From NCBI GenBank assembly GCA_036269135.1, contig DATASQ010000050.1, positions 124,001 through 188,000 on the forward strand: a DNA stretch of 64,000 nucleotides, given 5' to 3'. The position numbers and the translations under genes are program-made. The stretch's first letter is position 1, and each line of letters opens with the position of its first letter. This DNA comes from Palsa-343 sp036269135. Lineage in GTDB: Bacteria; Acidobacteriota; Terriglobia; Terriglobales; Acidobacteriaceae. Below, piece by piece: positions 40,515 to 50,000 of the stretch. Under the pieces are notes generated by a model. That model worked only from the letters and a program-made list of their open reading frames with translations. It ran no database searches and had not been told where the DNA came from.

Positions 40515-42005
40515 ATGCCTGACGCAATCTGCGACATCGGCCTCATCGGCCTCGCCGTTATGGGACAAAACCTCGTCCTCAATATGAATGACCACGGCTT
40601 CAAAGTCGCCGTCTTCAACCGCACCGTCTCCAAAGTCGACGACTTCGTCGCCCATGAGGCCAAAGGCACCCAGGTCGTCGGCGCTCACTCCCTCCAGGAA
40701 TTGATCTCCCTCCTCAAGCGTCCCCGCCGCGTCATGCTCATGGTCAAAGCCGGCGACGTCGTCGACCAGAACATCGAACACATCGTTCCGCTCCTCGAGG
40801 CCGGCGACATCATCATTGACGGCGGCAACTCTCTCTTCACCGACTCCAATCGCCGTACCAAAGATCTCGCCGCCAAAGGCATCCTCTTCATCGGCACCGG
40901 CGTCTCCGGCGGCGAAGAAGGCGCTCGCTTCGGTCCCTCCATCATGCCCGGGGGCAATCCCGAAGCGTGGCCGCACGTGAAGCCCATCCTCCAGGCCATC
41001 GCCGCTAAAGTCGACGCGGACGGCAAAGCCACCACCTCCGACGGCACCGGCACTCCCTGCTGCGACTGGGTGGGCGACGCCGGCGCCGGCCACTACGTCA
41101 AAATGGTCCACAACGGCATCGAGTATGGCGACATGCAGCTCATCTGCGAGGCCTACGACCTGCTCAAACACGCCCTCAACGCCACTCCCGACGAGCTGTC
41201 CGCCATCTTCACCGGCTGGAACCAGGGCGAGCTGGACAGCTATCTCATCGAGATTTCCGCGCAAATCTTCGCCAAAAAAGACGAAGACGGCTCTCCCATC
41301 GTCGATAAAATCCTCGATACCGCCGGCCAGAAAGGCACCGGCAAGTGGACCGCCATCAGCGCCCTCGACCTCGGCATGCCCGTCACGCTCATCGGCGAGT
41401 CGGTCTTCGCCCGCTGCCTCTCCGCCATCAAAGAAGAGCGCGTCGAAGCCTCCAAAATCCTGCAGGGACCGACGGGCCAGGCTGCTACCGCCGATCGCGC
41501 GGACTTCATCGAGAACGTCCGCCGCGCGCTCTACTGCTCCAAGATCATTTCTTACGCGCAGGGCTACATGCTCCTGCGCCAGGCCGCAAAGGAATTCGGC
41601 TGGCAGGTCAACATGGGCGGCATCGCCCTCATGTGGCGCGGAGGCTGCATCATCCGCAGCCGCTTCCTCGGGAAAATCAAAGAGGCTTACGACAAGAACC
41701 CCGGCCTGGACAATCTCCTCTTCAACGACTTCTTCTCCGGCGTTCTGAACAACTACCAGGCCTCCTGGCGGAAGGCCGTCGTCAAAGCCATCGCTCTCGG
41801 CGTGCCCGCGCCCGCCTTCTCCACCGCGCTCTCCTTCTACGACGGATACCGCACCGCCCGCCTCCCCGCGAACCTCCTCCAGGCCCAGCGCGACTTCTTC
41901 GGCGCCCACACCTACGAGCGAGTGGATCAGCCCCGCGGCCAGTTCTTCCACACCAACTGGACCGGCCACGGCGGCCGCGTGTCGTCGAGTACCTACAACG
42001 TGTAA
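40515..42005 (+). CDS. gnd: 6-phosphogluconate dehydrogenase (decarboxylating)
   Basis: Pentose-phosphate enzyme of 496 residues that oxidises 6-phosphogluconate to ribulose 5-phosphate with NADP reduction. The Rossmann motif GLAVMGQNLVLNM is near the N-terminus. The substrate motifs GTGVSGGEEGARFGPSIMPG and GAGHYVKMVHNGIEYGDMQL (with the catalytic Lys) are intact. C-terminal block GHGGRVSSSTYNV is close to the family end. The start has GGAG 8 nt upstream. It is slightly longer than the usual 470-480 residues because of an N-terminal extension and an insertion. Confidence 0.95.
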   Translation: MPDAICDIGLIGLAVMGQNLVLNMNDHGFKVAVFNRTVSKVDDFVAHEAKGTQVVGAHSLQELISLLKRPRRVMLMVKAGDVVDQNIEHIVPLLEAGDIIIDGGNSLFTDSNRRTKDLAAKGILFIGTGVSGGEEGARFGPSIMPGGNPEAWPHVKPILQAIAAKVDADGKATTSDGTGTPCCDWVGDAGAGHYVKMVHNGIEYGDMQLICEAYDLLKHALNATPDELSAIFTGWNQGELDSYLIEISAQIFAKKDEDGSPIVDKILDTAGQKGTGKWTAISALDLGMPVTLIGESVFARCLSAIKEERVEASKILQGPTGQAATADRADFIENVRRALYCSKIISYAQGYMLLRQAAKEFGWQVNMGGIALMWRGGCIIRSRFLGKIKEAYDKNPGLDNLLFNDFFSGVLNNYQASWRKAVVKAIALGVPAPAFSTALSFYDGYRTARLPANLLQAQRDFFGAHTYERVDQPRGQFFHTNWTGHGGRVSSSTYNV

Positions 42006-42029
42006 GCGAGCACGCGACCTTCCGCGGGT

Positions 42030-42055
42030 AGGGCGGGCGCAGCGAGGGACCTGCT
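42030..42055. repeat. GAGCGAAG-family dispersed repeat (diverged copy)
   Basis: GGGCGCAGCGAGGGACCTGC within the gnd/hydrolase gap resembles the element at 31356-31379 and the variant at 7919-7945 (GAGCGAAG-like core followed by AGGAACNTGC). Visual similarity only. Confidence 0.35.
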
Positions 42056-42181
42056 TCTCCCACCAGACACGCAGACCCGGGCACTGACAAGTTTGAAAGG
42101 GCTCTGCCCGCGCCGACCCATGGACCCCGTCATATACCATGCGATAGACAAATCGCTCTTCGCTGCAACGGAGACTCCCCG

Positions 42182-43033
42182 ATGCATCTGCCGCGACTCT
42201 TCCGCCCCTGCGCCCCCGCCGCCCTCTGTCTTGCGTATCTTCTCTGCACCCCAATGGCTCACCCGCAGGCGGCTGCGCCCATTCCGTACGACCACAATCC
42301 CGCCGCCGGAAAGTTCTACAACATCAACGGCTTCAGGATGTACACGGAAGTCTATGGCAGCGGTGCCCCTCTGCTGATGATTCACGGCAACAACGGCAAC
42401 ATGAGCGCGTTCGCAAAGAACGTTCCCTACTTCGCCACTCACTACAAGGTCATCCTCGCCGACAGCCGTTCGCAGGGCCGGTCGGTCGACCCCAGCCATC
42501 CCCTCACCTTCGAGATGATGGCCGATGACTATGCCGCCCTGCTGGACGCCATGCACATCCCCTCCGCCTACGTCCTTGGCTGGAGCGACGGCGGCATCGA
42601 CGCACTCCTGCTCGCCATCCGGCATCCTGAAAAAGTGAAGCGTCTCGCTTCCACCGGCGCCAACCTCTGGCCCACCGCCGATGCCTTCCAGCCCGGTCTT
42701 TGGGACGAGGAAAAGAAGGAATATGAGTCCGGCCTGCACAAGACCTGGGCCACCGCCCAGGAAAAGAACAACTGGAAGCTCTTCCTCCTCGACTGGCAGG
42801 AGCCCCACATCACGCTGGCCCAGCTCCACACCATCCAGGCCCCGTCGCTCATTATCTGCGGCGACCACGACCTCATCTCCATCTCTCACACCGTCCTCAT
42901 CTACCAGAACATTTCCCACGCCAACCTCTGGGTTGTCCCTGACTCCGGCCACGGCACCCTGCGCGAGCACCCCGACGACTTCGACCACCAGGTTGACGAG
43001 TTCTTCACCAGACCCTGGAAAGATCACCAATAG
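42182..43033 (+). CDS. Exported alpha/beta-hydrolase
   Basis: Hydrolase of 283 residues with a probable signal peptide (LFRPCAPAALCLAYLLCT ... AHPQA). The fold is clear: oxyanion region LLMIHGNNGN, nucleophile elbow GWSDGG (S135) and catalytic histidine in DSGHGTLREHP (H257), with a candidate acid in LIICGDHDLI. The substrate is unknown; similar proteins include esterases, lipases and C-C hydrolases. It is a single gene following gnd with its own upstream region of 176 bp. Confidence 0.85.
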   Translation: MHLPRLFRPCAPAALCLAYLLCTPMAHPQAAAPIPYDHNPAAGKFYNINGFRMYTEVYGSGAPLLMIHGNNGNMSAFAKNVPYFATHYKVILADSRSQGRSVDPSHPLTFEMMADDYAALLDAMHIPSAYVLGWSDGGIDALLLAIRHPEKVKRLASTGANLWPTADAFQPGLWDEEKKEYESGLHKTWATAQEKNNWKLFLLDWQEPHITLAQLHTIQAPSLIICGDHDLISISHTVLIYQNISHANLWVVPDSGHGTLREHPDDFDHQVDEFFTRPWKDHQ

Positions 43034-43086
43034 GCCGACACGACGCCATGGATTCGGAGGCCCTCCGTATCAGGGCGCGGCTTCAC

Positions 43087-43413
43087 TCACCTGAAACCTT
43101 CGCTGAATCCCTGCACGCTCGCCACCTCATAGTGTTGGGCCCGCTCATCCCACCGCGCCAGGTGCTGACGCCGTTCCTCCGGCACCACCGCGTGCTCGTA
43201 ATCCTCGCCCGCCACCGCCCGGATTGCCTCCACCGAATCCCACAACATCACCGTGATGAACTCCGTCTCCTCCCCTGCCGGTCGCCGCAACAGATAACTC
43301 CCTCGATAGCCCGCCATCCGGCTCACCCCGGGCAGCAGTTCCGGTTTCAGCATCGCCTCGTAGGCATCCGCATGCCCCCGCTTCGCAACTCCATGCCATA
43401 CCCGTGCAATCAT
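43087..43413 (-). CDS. Antibiotic-biosynthesis-monooxygenase-fold (ABM) protein
   Basis: Small dimeric alpha/beta-barrel type protein of 108 residues. The ferredoxin-like ABM pattern is visible: MIARVWHGVAKRGHADAYEA, then GYRGSYLLRRPAGEETEFIT and VMLWDSVEAIRAVAGEDYE. GGAGG lies 5 nt before the ATG at 43413. Family members include heme-degrading and quinone-forming enzymes but many only bind small molecules, so no reaction is proposed. Confidence 0.8.
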   Translation of the reverse strand: MIARVWHGVAKRGHADAYEAMLKPELLPGVSRMAGYRGSYLLRRPAGEETEFITVMLWDSVEAIRAVAGEDYEHAVVPEERRQHLARWDERAQHYEVASVQGFSEGFR

Positions 43414-43466
43414 CGCTTCCTCCCTGCATCAGCCTGCACCTGGACGTGTAGCCGGGCAACCCGGAG

Positions 43467-43519
43467 GACTGCCGGGGTAGTGTCCTAATTTGCCAAATCA
43501 GGACACTACCGACTGCCGG
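43467..43519. mobile_element. 35-bp palindrome flanked by a 9-bp direct repeat (transposition scar)
   Basis: Inverted arms GGTAGTGTCCTAATTT (43476-43491) and AAATCAGGACACTACC (43495-43510) match at 15 of 16 positions around the 3-bp centre GCC. GACTGCCGG occurs immediately on both sides (43467-43475 and 43511-43519). The arrangement is what two insertion-sequence ends brought together, or a minimal palindromic element, would leave after insertion with a 9-bp target duplication. No transposase gene is nearby. Confidence 0.75.
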
Positions 43520-43705
43520 TCTGGCCATTTGAGGCTACTTCCCGCGATTTTGGCGTCGCGTGGCAGAAGACCCAGCCAAAACTGCCCTATTTAGTCTCCT
43601 CAATCGACCGGGCCCCGCCCACAGCTTCTCCCGTCCCTCCCGCCCGGTCCGGACACCGCAACTTTCCCCGCTGTTGGCGATCTAATAAATAGAGGTTTGA
43701 TTCAT

Positions 43706-44761
43706 ATGCCACGGCTTAGAACCATATGCACCATGGCCCTGGCGGCTCTGTTCGCTCCGGCCCTTTTTGCTTCGGATACCCAGACTGTACCGGCCCCAAC
43801 GAACCCTGCCGTGCCAGGGACACTCAACTACATCGAAGGTTCGGCGAATCTCGATGGCCAGACTCTCGGGCAACGCGCCATCGGCTCGGCAACCCTTGCT
43901 CCCGGTCAGGTCCTTTCCACCACGACCGGCCGCGCCGAAGTTCTGCTGACGCCCGGTGTGTTCCTCCGTCTCGGTCACAATACCGCCGTCAGGATGGTCT
44001 CCCCGGACATCACCAACACCGTCGTCGCCGTCGAGCATGGCCGCGCCACCGTCGAAGTCGATCAGCTCTTCAAGGCAAACGACATCAATGTGCTGGAAGA
44101 TCATGTGCCGGTTCAGCTTGTGCAGACTGGCCTTTACGAATTCAACGCCGATCGGGGAACCGTCCTGGTCTTCGAGGGGAAGGCTGCCATCGACAAGGGC
44201 CATGGCCACTGGGCGACGATTAAACCCAAACACGAGGTCAACGTCACGGCCGGCGCCGCGGGCGTGAACCCTACCAGGTTCAACCTCGAAAGGCAGGAAG
44301 ACACCGCTCTGTTGCGCTGGAGCAGTCTGCGCTCCGACTATCTCTCTGAGGCCAACCAGCAGATGGCCCGCGAGTACGCTGCCGGTTACGCTCCCGGCTG
44401 GTACTGGGACCCCTACATGTACGACTACACCTTCCTGGGCGCTTACCCGTTCTACAGCCCGTTCGGCTTTGGCTATTACCCGTTCGGCTGGGGCGGCGGA
44501 TTCTACGGTGGATACCCCGGCTTCTACGGCGGGGGCTACGGTGGCGGCTACTACGGTGGCGGCCACGCTCCCGGCCCGCACGGCCCGGTGCATCTCCGCA
44601 ATGGAGGCTTCGGGGGCCAGGCGGCAGCCCCGCACAGCGGCTTCCGCGGAGGCGCCTTCCGCAGCGGCGGTGAAATGGGCGGCTTCCACGGCGGAGGCGG
44701 CTTTGGCGGCGGCGGCGTTCACATGGGCGGCGGCGGCTTCGGCGGCGGCCACGGTCGCTGA
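43706..44761 (+). CDS. Secreted FecR-domain protein with Gly/Tyr/His-rich tail
   Basis: Protein of 351 residues. The ATG at 43706 has AGAGG about 9 nt upstream; an in-frame TTG at 43697 would put that RBS too close. After a signal peptide (ICTMALAALFAPALFAS) comes a FecR-like beta domain (about 30-180; EGSANLDGQTLGQRAIGSAT and TGRAEVLLTPGVFLRLG). A segment with WYWDPYMYDYTFLGAYPFYS is followed by about 110 residues of Gly-rich sequence with Tyr, Phe and His (GYGGGYYGGGHAPG, GGFGGGHGR). FecR domains usually act with sigma factors or bind surface polymers; this one has no membrane anchor or adjacent sigma gene, so a cell-surface or matrix role is more likely. Confidence 0.82.
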   Translation: MPRLRTICTMALAALFAPALFASDTQTVPAPTNPAVPGTLNYIEGSANLDGQTLGQRAIGSATLAPGQVLSTTTGRAEVLLTPGVFLRLGHNTAVRMVSPDITNTVVAVEHGRATVEVDQLFKANDINVLEDHVPVQLVQTGLYEFNADRGTVLVFEGKAAIDKGHGHWATIKPKHEVNVTAGAAGVNPTRFNLERQEDTALLRWSSLRSDYLSEANQQMAREYAAGYAPGWYWDPYMYDYTFLGAYPFYSPFGFGYYPFGWGGGFYGGYPGFYGGGYGGGYYGGGHAPGPHGPVHLRNGGFGGQAAAPHSGFRGGAFRSGGEMGGFHGGGGFGGGGVHMGGGGFGGGHGR

Positions 44762-44785
44762 TCGCCGGGCGAACAGCCAATCACC

Positions 44786-44820
44786 AAACCCCATTCTGCT
44801 TCGGTGGAATGGGGTTTTCT
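44786..44820 (+). terminator. Rho-independent terminator after the FecR-domain gene
   Basis: An 11-bp perfect stem, AAACCCCATTC (44786-44796) against GAATGGGGTTT (44807-44817), with a 10-nt loop and a following TTCTCTTTC. It lies 25 bp past the stop codon. Confidence 0.8.
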
Positions 44821-44859
44821 CTTTCGATCCCTTGACGCGCGAAATGCATCCACTGAGCT

Positions 44860-45633
44860 ATGAGCGCTTATCCCGAATGGCTACACATCCTCGCCTGGCT
44901 CTACATCGGAATCTGCCTCGCCTGTGCTCTGGGTCTCGCCGTCCACACCCTTCTGCGCCCGCAGATGATGGCGATCATGGGGGTGGTCTGGCCGATCACC
45001 GCGCTCTACCTGGGCCCCGTCGCCGTGGCCATGTATCGCAGAGCGCTGCCGGTCAGCGTGAAGGGGCCCATGTCGCCCGCGATGCAAGCCGCCATGGAGC
45101 GGCATAAGGACGACCCGCCGACTCTTTTCCAGAACAGCCTGGCTGTCTTTCACTGCGGCGCCGGGTGCAGTCTTGGGGACCTTATCGCCGAGACTCTCGT
45201 TCCCGCCCTCGGCATCAGCTTTGCCGGAGCTTTTGGATCGAAGCTGATCTTCGATTTTGCCTTCGCAACGATCCTCGGCATCGTCTTCCAGTACTTCACC
45301 ATCGTGCCCATGCGCGGCCTTACGTTTGGCAAAGGTCTGGTCGCCGCCGCTCGCGCCGACACCATCTCCATCGCCCTGTTTGAGGTCGGGATGTTTGCCT
45401 GGATGGCCGTCACTTACTACCTGCTCTTCCCCGCGCCGCATCTCGATCCCGGCATGGCCGTCTTCTGGTTCATGATGCAGATCGCTATGATCGCCGGTAC
45501 GTTCACCGCGCTGCCCGCCAATGCCTGGCTGATTCGGAAGGGATGGAAGGAGAAGATGCCGCCGCTGGATCCCTCACAGATGCCCGGCGTCAAAAAGCTG
45601 AGCCGAGAATCCGGTCCGTCGCTGGCCGCATAA
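44860..45633 (+). CDS. DUF4396-type polytopic membrane protein
   Basis: Inner-membrane protein of 257 residues with about six hydrophobic segments. It carries the polar in-membrane motif HCGAGCSLGDLIAE and a later FQYFTIVPMRGLTFGKG, both features I associate with DUF4396 proteins, some of which are linked to copper or other metal stress. The Cys and acidic residues inside membrane segments suggest metal handling, which is inference. Start ATG 44860 has only a weak TGAG RBS. It stands alone between a terminator and a convergent operon. Confidence 0.72.
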   Translation: MSAYPEWLHILAWLYIGICLACALGLAVHTLLRPQMMAIMGVVWPITALYLGPVAVAMYRRALPVSVKGPMSPAMQAAMERHKDDPPTLFQNSLAVFHCGAGCSLGDLIAETLVPALGISFAGAFGSKLIFDFAFATILGIVFQYFTIVPMRGLTFGKGLVAAARADTISIALFEVGMFAWMAVTYYLLFPAPHLDPGMAVFWFMMQIAMIAGTFTALPANAWLIRKGWKEKMPPLDPSQMPGVKKLSRESGPSLAA

Positions 45634-45649
45634 AGCTCAAAAAGGACGG

Positions 45650-46465
45650 CTATTTCACCACTTCCAGATCCCACGCAGTGGACACCGCCCCGTTGGAGTT
45701 CGACTCCGGCGACAGATTCACCCGGTACGCTCCCGGTGGAAGGTGCGAAGCCCCTACCTCAGCGACCACGTAGGACACGACCCCAGCCTGCCGCGGCGTC
45801 AAGCCGTTGGCGCTGAACCCTTTTCCGCTTGCATTGCTGATGCGCACATCCCAGCGTGCCCACGCCTTCGCAGACGGAGTTTCAAGCTCCAGCCTGACCA
45901 CAGCGGCGCTGCCGACGTGCAGCATCGACGGCTGCCGCGCTGCCCCGCGCGACCCATGCGCCGGAAGGAAGAGCACCGCGGCCTGCGTCATCGCCTCCTG
46001 CCGGTTTCCCGCTGGCGCCGGCGCAGCGTTCGATCCAGTGGCCGGTGGCGGGAGTGCATTCCTGTGCACGGCTTTATAGGAAATGAAGAAGAGGATCGCG
46101 ATGGCCACCGCGAACCCCGGAACCAGGAACCGGCTCCACATTCCGTGTTGTGCGCGCGCCGCCGTCGCCGGAACCGCCACGGTTTCCGCCGCGCCGCTCT
46201 GCATTGCCCGAATCAGCGCGCGCCGGATCGCGATCCGCTCCTGCAGATGCGGATCCCGCTCGAGCCGCGTTCCAAAGAGTTGCGCCTCGGCTGGATCCAT
46301 CTCCCCCGTCACGAACTCTTCGATCAACTCGTCTTCAGCGTCCTGCAGATCCGAGAAGCAGGCCTCATCCTGGAACAGGCGTTCTTCGATCGCCTCCGCC
46401 GCCTCCGGGGGCAGCCGACCCAGCAAATAGTCGCGAAATTCGTTCGAATCGGGGGAAGACTTCAT
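45650..46465 (-). CDS. Single-pass membrane protein, probable anti-sigma factor
   Basis: Protein of 271 residues: an acidic helical cytoplasmic part (EFRDYLLGRLPPEAAEAIEE, then GEMDPAEAQLFGTRLERDPH), one membrane span (about 115-132, PGFAVAIAILFFISYKAV) and a periplasmic beta-rich domain. The N-terminal helices resemble the helical anti-sigma fold but lack the HxxxCxxC zinc motif. The ATG overlaps the sigma-factor stop (ATGA, 46462-46465), which supports an anti-sigma role. The periplasmic part could receive a signal, for instance from the CHAT protein encoded first in this operon. Confidence 0.75.
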   Translation of the reverse strand: MKSSPDSNEFRDYLLGRLPPEAAEAIEERLFQDEACFSDLQDAEDELIEEFVTGEMDPAEAQLFGTRLERDPHLQERIAIRRALIRAMQSGAAETVAVPATAARAQHGMWSRFLVPGFAVAIAILFFISYKAVHRNALPPPATGSNAAPAPAGNRQEAMTQAAVLFLPAHGSRGAARQPSMLHVGSAAVVRLELETPSAKAWARWDVRISNASGKGFSANGLTPRQAGVVSYVVAEVGASHLPPGAYRVNLSPESNSNGAVSTAWDLEVVK

Positions 46466-47058
46466 CGTGTGCCGTTCTCTTGCGAAATCCGTGCCTGCAC
46501 GCAGCCCTCAATGGCGCGCCGCAGCCGGAAGACTTTCTTCCGAAATGCGTTCGGCGTCATGCCCAGAGATTCTGCGAGTTCGCGGCGATGGTCGATCAGA
46601 AGGCGGCCCCGCGCCGTGTAGTACTCCGTCAGCAGCTTGCGGTCCGCCTCCGAGTGCCGGCTCAGACAGGCTTCCATCGCCTCGTGGATTGCTCCTTCAT
46701 CTGGTGTGTTAAAAACACTGGAAATGTTCCGCGCGTAATGGCGATGTGCCTCAGCTTCGCGGATGGAACGGCGGCCTTCTTCCTGCGCCACCAGCCGCGC
46801 TATTCCGTAGGCGTAAGACTCCGGTACCTCAATCCGTTCCTCGCCGCTTAGCCGCAGGGCCAGCCGGTCCAGAGCCTCGTCGGCCAGCGTCTCCGCCAGC
46901 ACAAACTGGCGCCGCGCAAAAAAGAACACCAGCCGCTCCCGCAGCCGCTCATAACGGAGCGCCGCCTCGTCCCGGTTCTGGCCAAGCGCCAGCAGCAGCC
47001 GTTCCAGGCCTTCCTGCGTCAGCCGCTCTCTCTTCCGATTTGCCAGACCATTCTGCAT
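46462..47058 (-). CDS. Sigma-70 family (ECF-like) sigma factor, divergent
   Basis: Protein of 198 residues with ECF-like architecture. The region-2-like part is diverged (YERLRERLVFFFARRQFVLA, then ETLADEALDRLALRL), and the C-terminal region 4 shows a helix-turn-helix: RRELAESLGMTPNAFRKKVF then RLRRAIEGCV. The linker has the segment HYARNISSVFNTPDEGAIHE. Diverged sigma factors of this sort in Acidobacteria and Planctomycetes often lie with CHAT or kinase-like genes. It is 6 bp downstream of the CHAT gene and coupled to the putative anti-sigma gene. Confidence 0.8.
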   Translation of the reverse strand: MQNGLANRKRERLTQEGLERLLLALGQNRDEAALRYERLRERLVFFFARRQFVLAETLADEALDRLALRLSGEERIEVPESYAYGIARLVAQEEGRRSIREAEAHRHYARNISSVFNTPDEGAIHEAMEACLSRHSEADRKLLTEYYTARGRLLIDHRRELAESLGMTPNAFRKKVFRLRRAIEGCVQARISQENGTR

Positions 47059-47064
47059 GAGAAC

Positions 47065-50000
47065 CTAACGCGTCAGAGAATGCGGATCGCCTTCCAGCGT
47101 AAAACCTGCCCAATAATAAGGGTTGCTCCACCGCGGGACTTTCGCAATAGCCCTTTGGGCGGAGCGCAGCGCTTCGGCCGGCGATTCTCCGCCCTGGTCG
47201 AGCGCCTGATAAAACCGCCGCATCAGTTCGGCCGTAGCCGCGTCATCCACGTCCCACAGCGAGCCAATGACACGCCGCGAGCCCGCGATCAGAAACGAAT
47301 ACGACAGCCCGACGAGTCCTTCTCCCGGCAGCCGGTCGCCATTCGCCGTCTGGCATGCGCTCAGCACCACCAGGTCCACGGGCATGTGCATCGAGGCAAT
47401 GTCAGAGAACCAAAGCGCGCCCGCCTGCGGATGACCCGCGGCATCCACCCGCGACAGCATAATGTTCGACAGCTCCGGCTGCACTGGATTCAGGAACGCA
47501 TGCGTGGCGAAATGCACGACGCCGAAGCGCGACCAGTCCAGCGACCGGACTCGCTCCGCGCTGGCGGCAAAACCCACCACCGCATCCACGTGCGCAGCGC
47601 CGGCACTGGCCTCAATCGCCTGCACCTCCTGCCCCGCGTAAGTCAGACGCGAGAGATGCCCGGCCGGATTCGCCTGCGTCCAGAAGGTGTCGGCCGCTTC
47701 CTTCACGGCGGCGCCCTCGTTGCCTCGCACATCGGCCAGCCGAGGATCATCCGCATTGAAGACCGGATCGGCGATCACTGCGATTTCCGTGGAGGCACTC
47801 CGCGCGCGGTGGTGGAGCAAGGCCAGCAGCGCCGCGATGGATGGCTCGCGGACGACGCAATACTGATCCTGCACAAAGTGAGCGCCGCTCCCGCTCGGGG
47901 ATGCGATGCGCAGCGCCTCCACCGGTACCGAGAGCACCGGCCCGTCACCCACAATCAGGAGGGTGTGAACCGAACGCGGAATCGCTCCCGGCGGCAGCAA
48001 CCAGCGCCCCAGCTGCTGCGCCGCCTGATTGAACTGTGCAGCCGAAGCGGACAACGCCGCCGCATAGGCTTCCGGGCTCGCGAACTGGGTGCTGACAGGC
48101 GCGGTGAGGTCATGCGTCAGCTCGCGCGCCAGCGGACTTAGCTTCGCAGCGCCCGGCAGCCTGTAGGCGTGGAGCGCATCGGCCGTGACCACCCACAGAT
48201 AACTCGCATCCGCATCGGTCCAGTACTCCAGAGCTGCGCTCCCGCCCCCCAGGCTCCTCTGCAGCGTCGCAATCAGCGCGCCGGGAGTATGAAAGAGAGC
48301 GGTCGTTCCGGAAAGAGGCGCCGCTGCGCTTCGGCTCGTCTGCGCTTCCAGGCGGTCTTCCTGCTCCATCAGGCGCGCCACTTCAGACTCCAGCCGACCC
48401 GCTTCCGCGGAATGAGGATGTGCGGCGCGCATCGCCGCCAGGCTGCTTTCCGCCAGATGGATTCGACGCAGGCTCTCCACCTGCCGCCCCCGGTCCTTCC
48501 CACTTGCCTGCCGGGAGTCGCTCTCTTCGATCTGATCCAGTAAAAACCGGGCTCGCCCTCGCTCCGCAATCACCAGAGCCTGCCGGTCATAGTCCTGGCC
48601 AGGGTGCTGCTCGTCCAGATGCATCAGCACATCGATCGCCAGCGCATAGTAACTGTGCCACGAAGAAAAATAGCCGGTCCGCAGCGAGTTAGGCGGAGTG
48701 GAGTCACGAACGCTCTCGATACCGTCGAGCGCCTCTTCGATATATTTCAGCGCGAGCGGATCCTCTCCGCCCCTGAACTCCGCATGCGCCAGCCCCCCCA
48801 GCGCCGGGATCAGATCGGGATGGTCGAACGACTGCCGGGCGATCTCCACCGCCGTCCCATAATCCGCGCGGGCGGCGGCCACATTCCCGGCCGCAAGTTC
48901 CATATCGCCCTCCGCCGTGGCAATCTCCGCCAGGGCATCCGCTTCGTGTATCTCGCCCGCCAGCTGTTTTGCCTGCTCAAAGTAGCTGCGCGCATCGGAA
49001 AATTTCCTCTCCCGGCTGCAGGTCGTTCCCAGTCCCAGCAGGACGAATACCTTCTCGCGCTTCATTCCTGTCGATTCGGCTAACTGCAGGGTCCGCGTGT
49101 AAGTGCCAAACGAGTCGGATAACTGGCCTGTATCTTCTTCCAGCTTGGCCCTCTGAATCATGGTCGCCAGCTGTCCGAGCAGATAGGGATTTTTAACCCA
49201 GAACGCTTCCGCTCTTCCCTGCATATCCTGGGCCTGTGCCGTGGCGCCCAGTTGCTCATACAGACTGGCCAGATCGGTCTCCGCAAATCCGATCATCACA
49301 TCCGCCGCATTGATTTTCTCCAGCTGCAGCACCTGCGAGTAGGCCTCGAACGCAGCCTGCATTCTTCCCTGCAGCAGATCGATGCTCCCGATGACGTCTT
49401 CGATGTGCAGCACTCCGCGCTGATCCTGCAGTTCCCCCGCCACCGCCATGGCATCATGCTCATCCTGCAGCGCGCCTTCGTAATCTCCGGTCATCTGCAG
49501 AAGTTTTCCGCGGTTCTCAAACAAAACTTCCTGATTGAACTGATCCCCGGTCTCAGCAAACAGATGCAAAGCGTTGGCGTAATCCTGCCAGCCTGCGCTG
49601 TAATCGGCGAGGTCCGTCTGAATGAATCCGGCCGATTTCCACGCACTGGCCTGCTCCACCCGGTCCCCGCCATCCGCCAGATGAACCGCCCGCAGGGCAA
49701 CCGCGAGTCCCTGCTCTGGCTGGCCCAGAGTAAAGGCGAGATAAACCGCCTTCCAGGCAAGCGTCCGACGGAGCATCGGGATATCCCTGATCTTTTCCCA
49801 GGCAGAGGTGGCGCGATCGTAAGCCGCAAGCGCCTGCTTCGCGTTGCCGGGATCATGCTTTGCCCACAGCGAGTCTGCTTCCGCCAGCGCCTCCTCACCC
49901 TCCTCCGCAGTCTTGTCCCCTGCGTTTTCAGGATGAGCAGCGCCGGCCGCGATGCGCACGATCGCCGTTTTTCGCTTGCTCGCGCCGGTAACTTCAAACG

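Noticed and set aside
43539..43588. TTTTGGC / GCCAAAA inverted repeat upstream of the FecR-domain gene
   Set aside because: Only 7 bp of stem with a loop of about 25 nt and no further pairing; within chance expectation.
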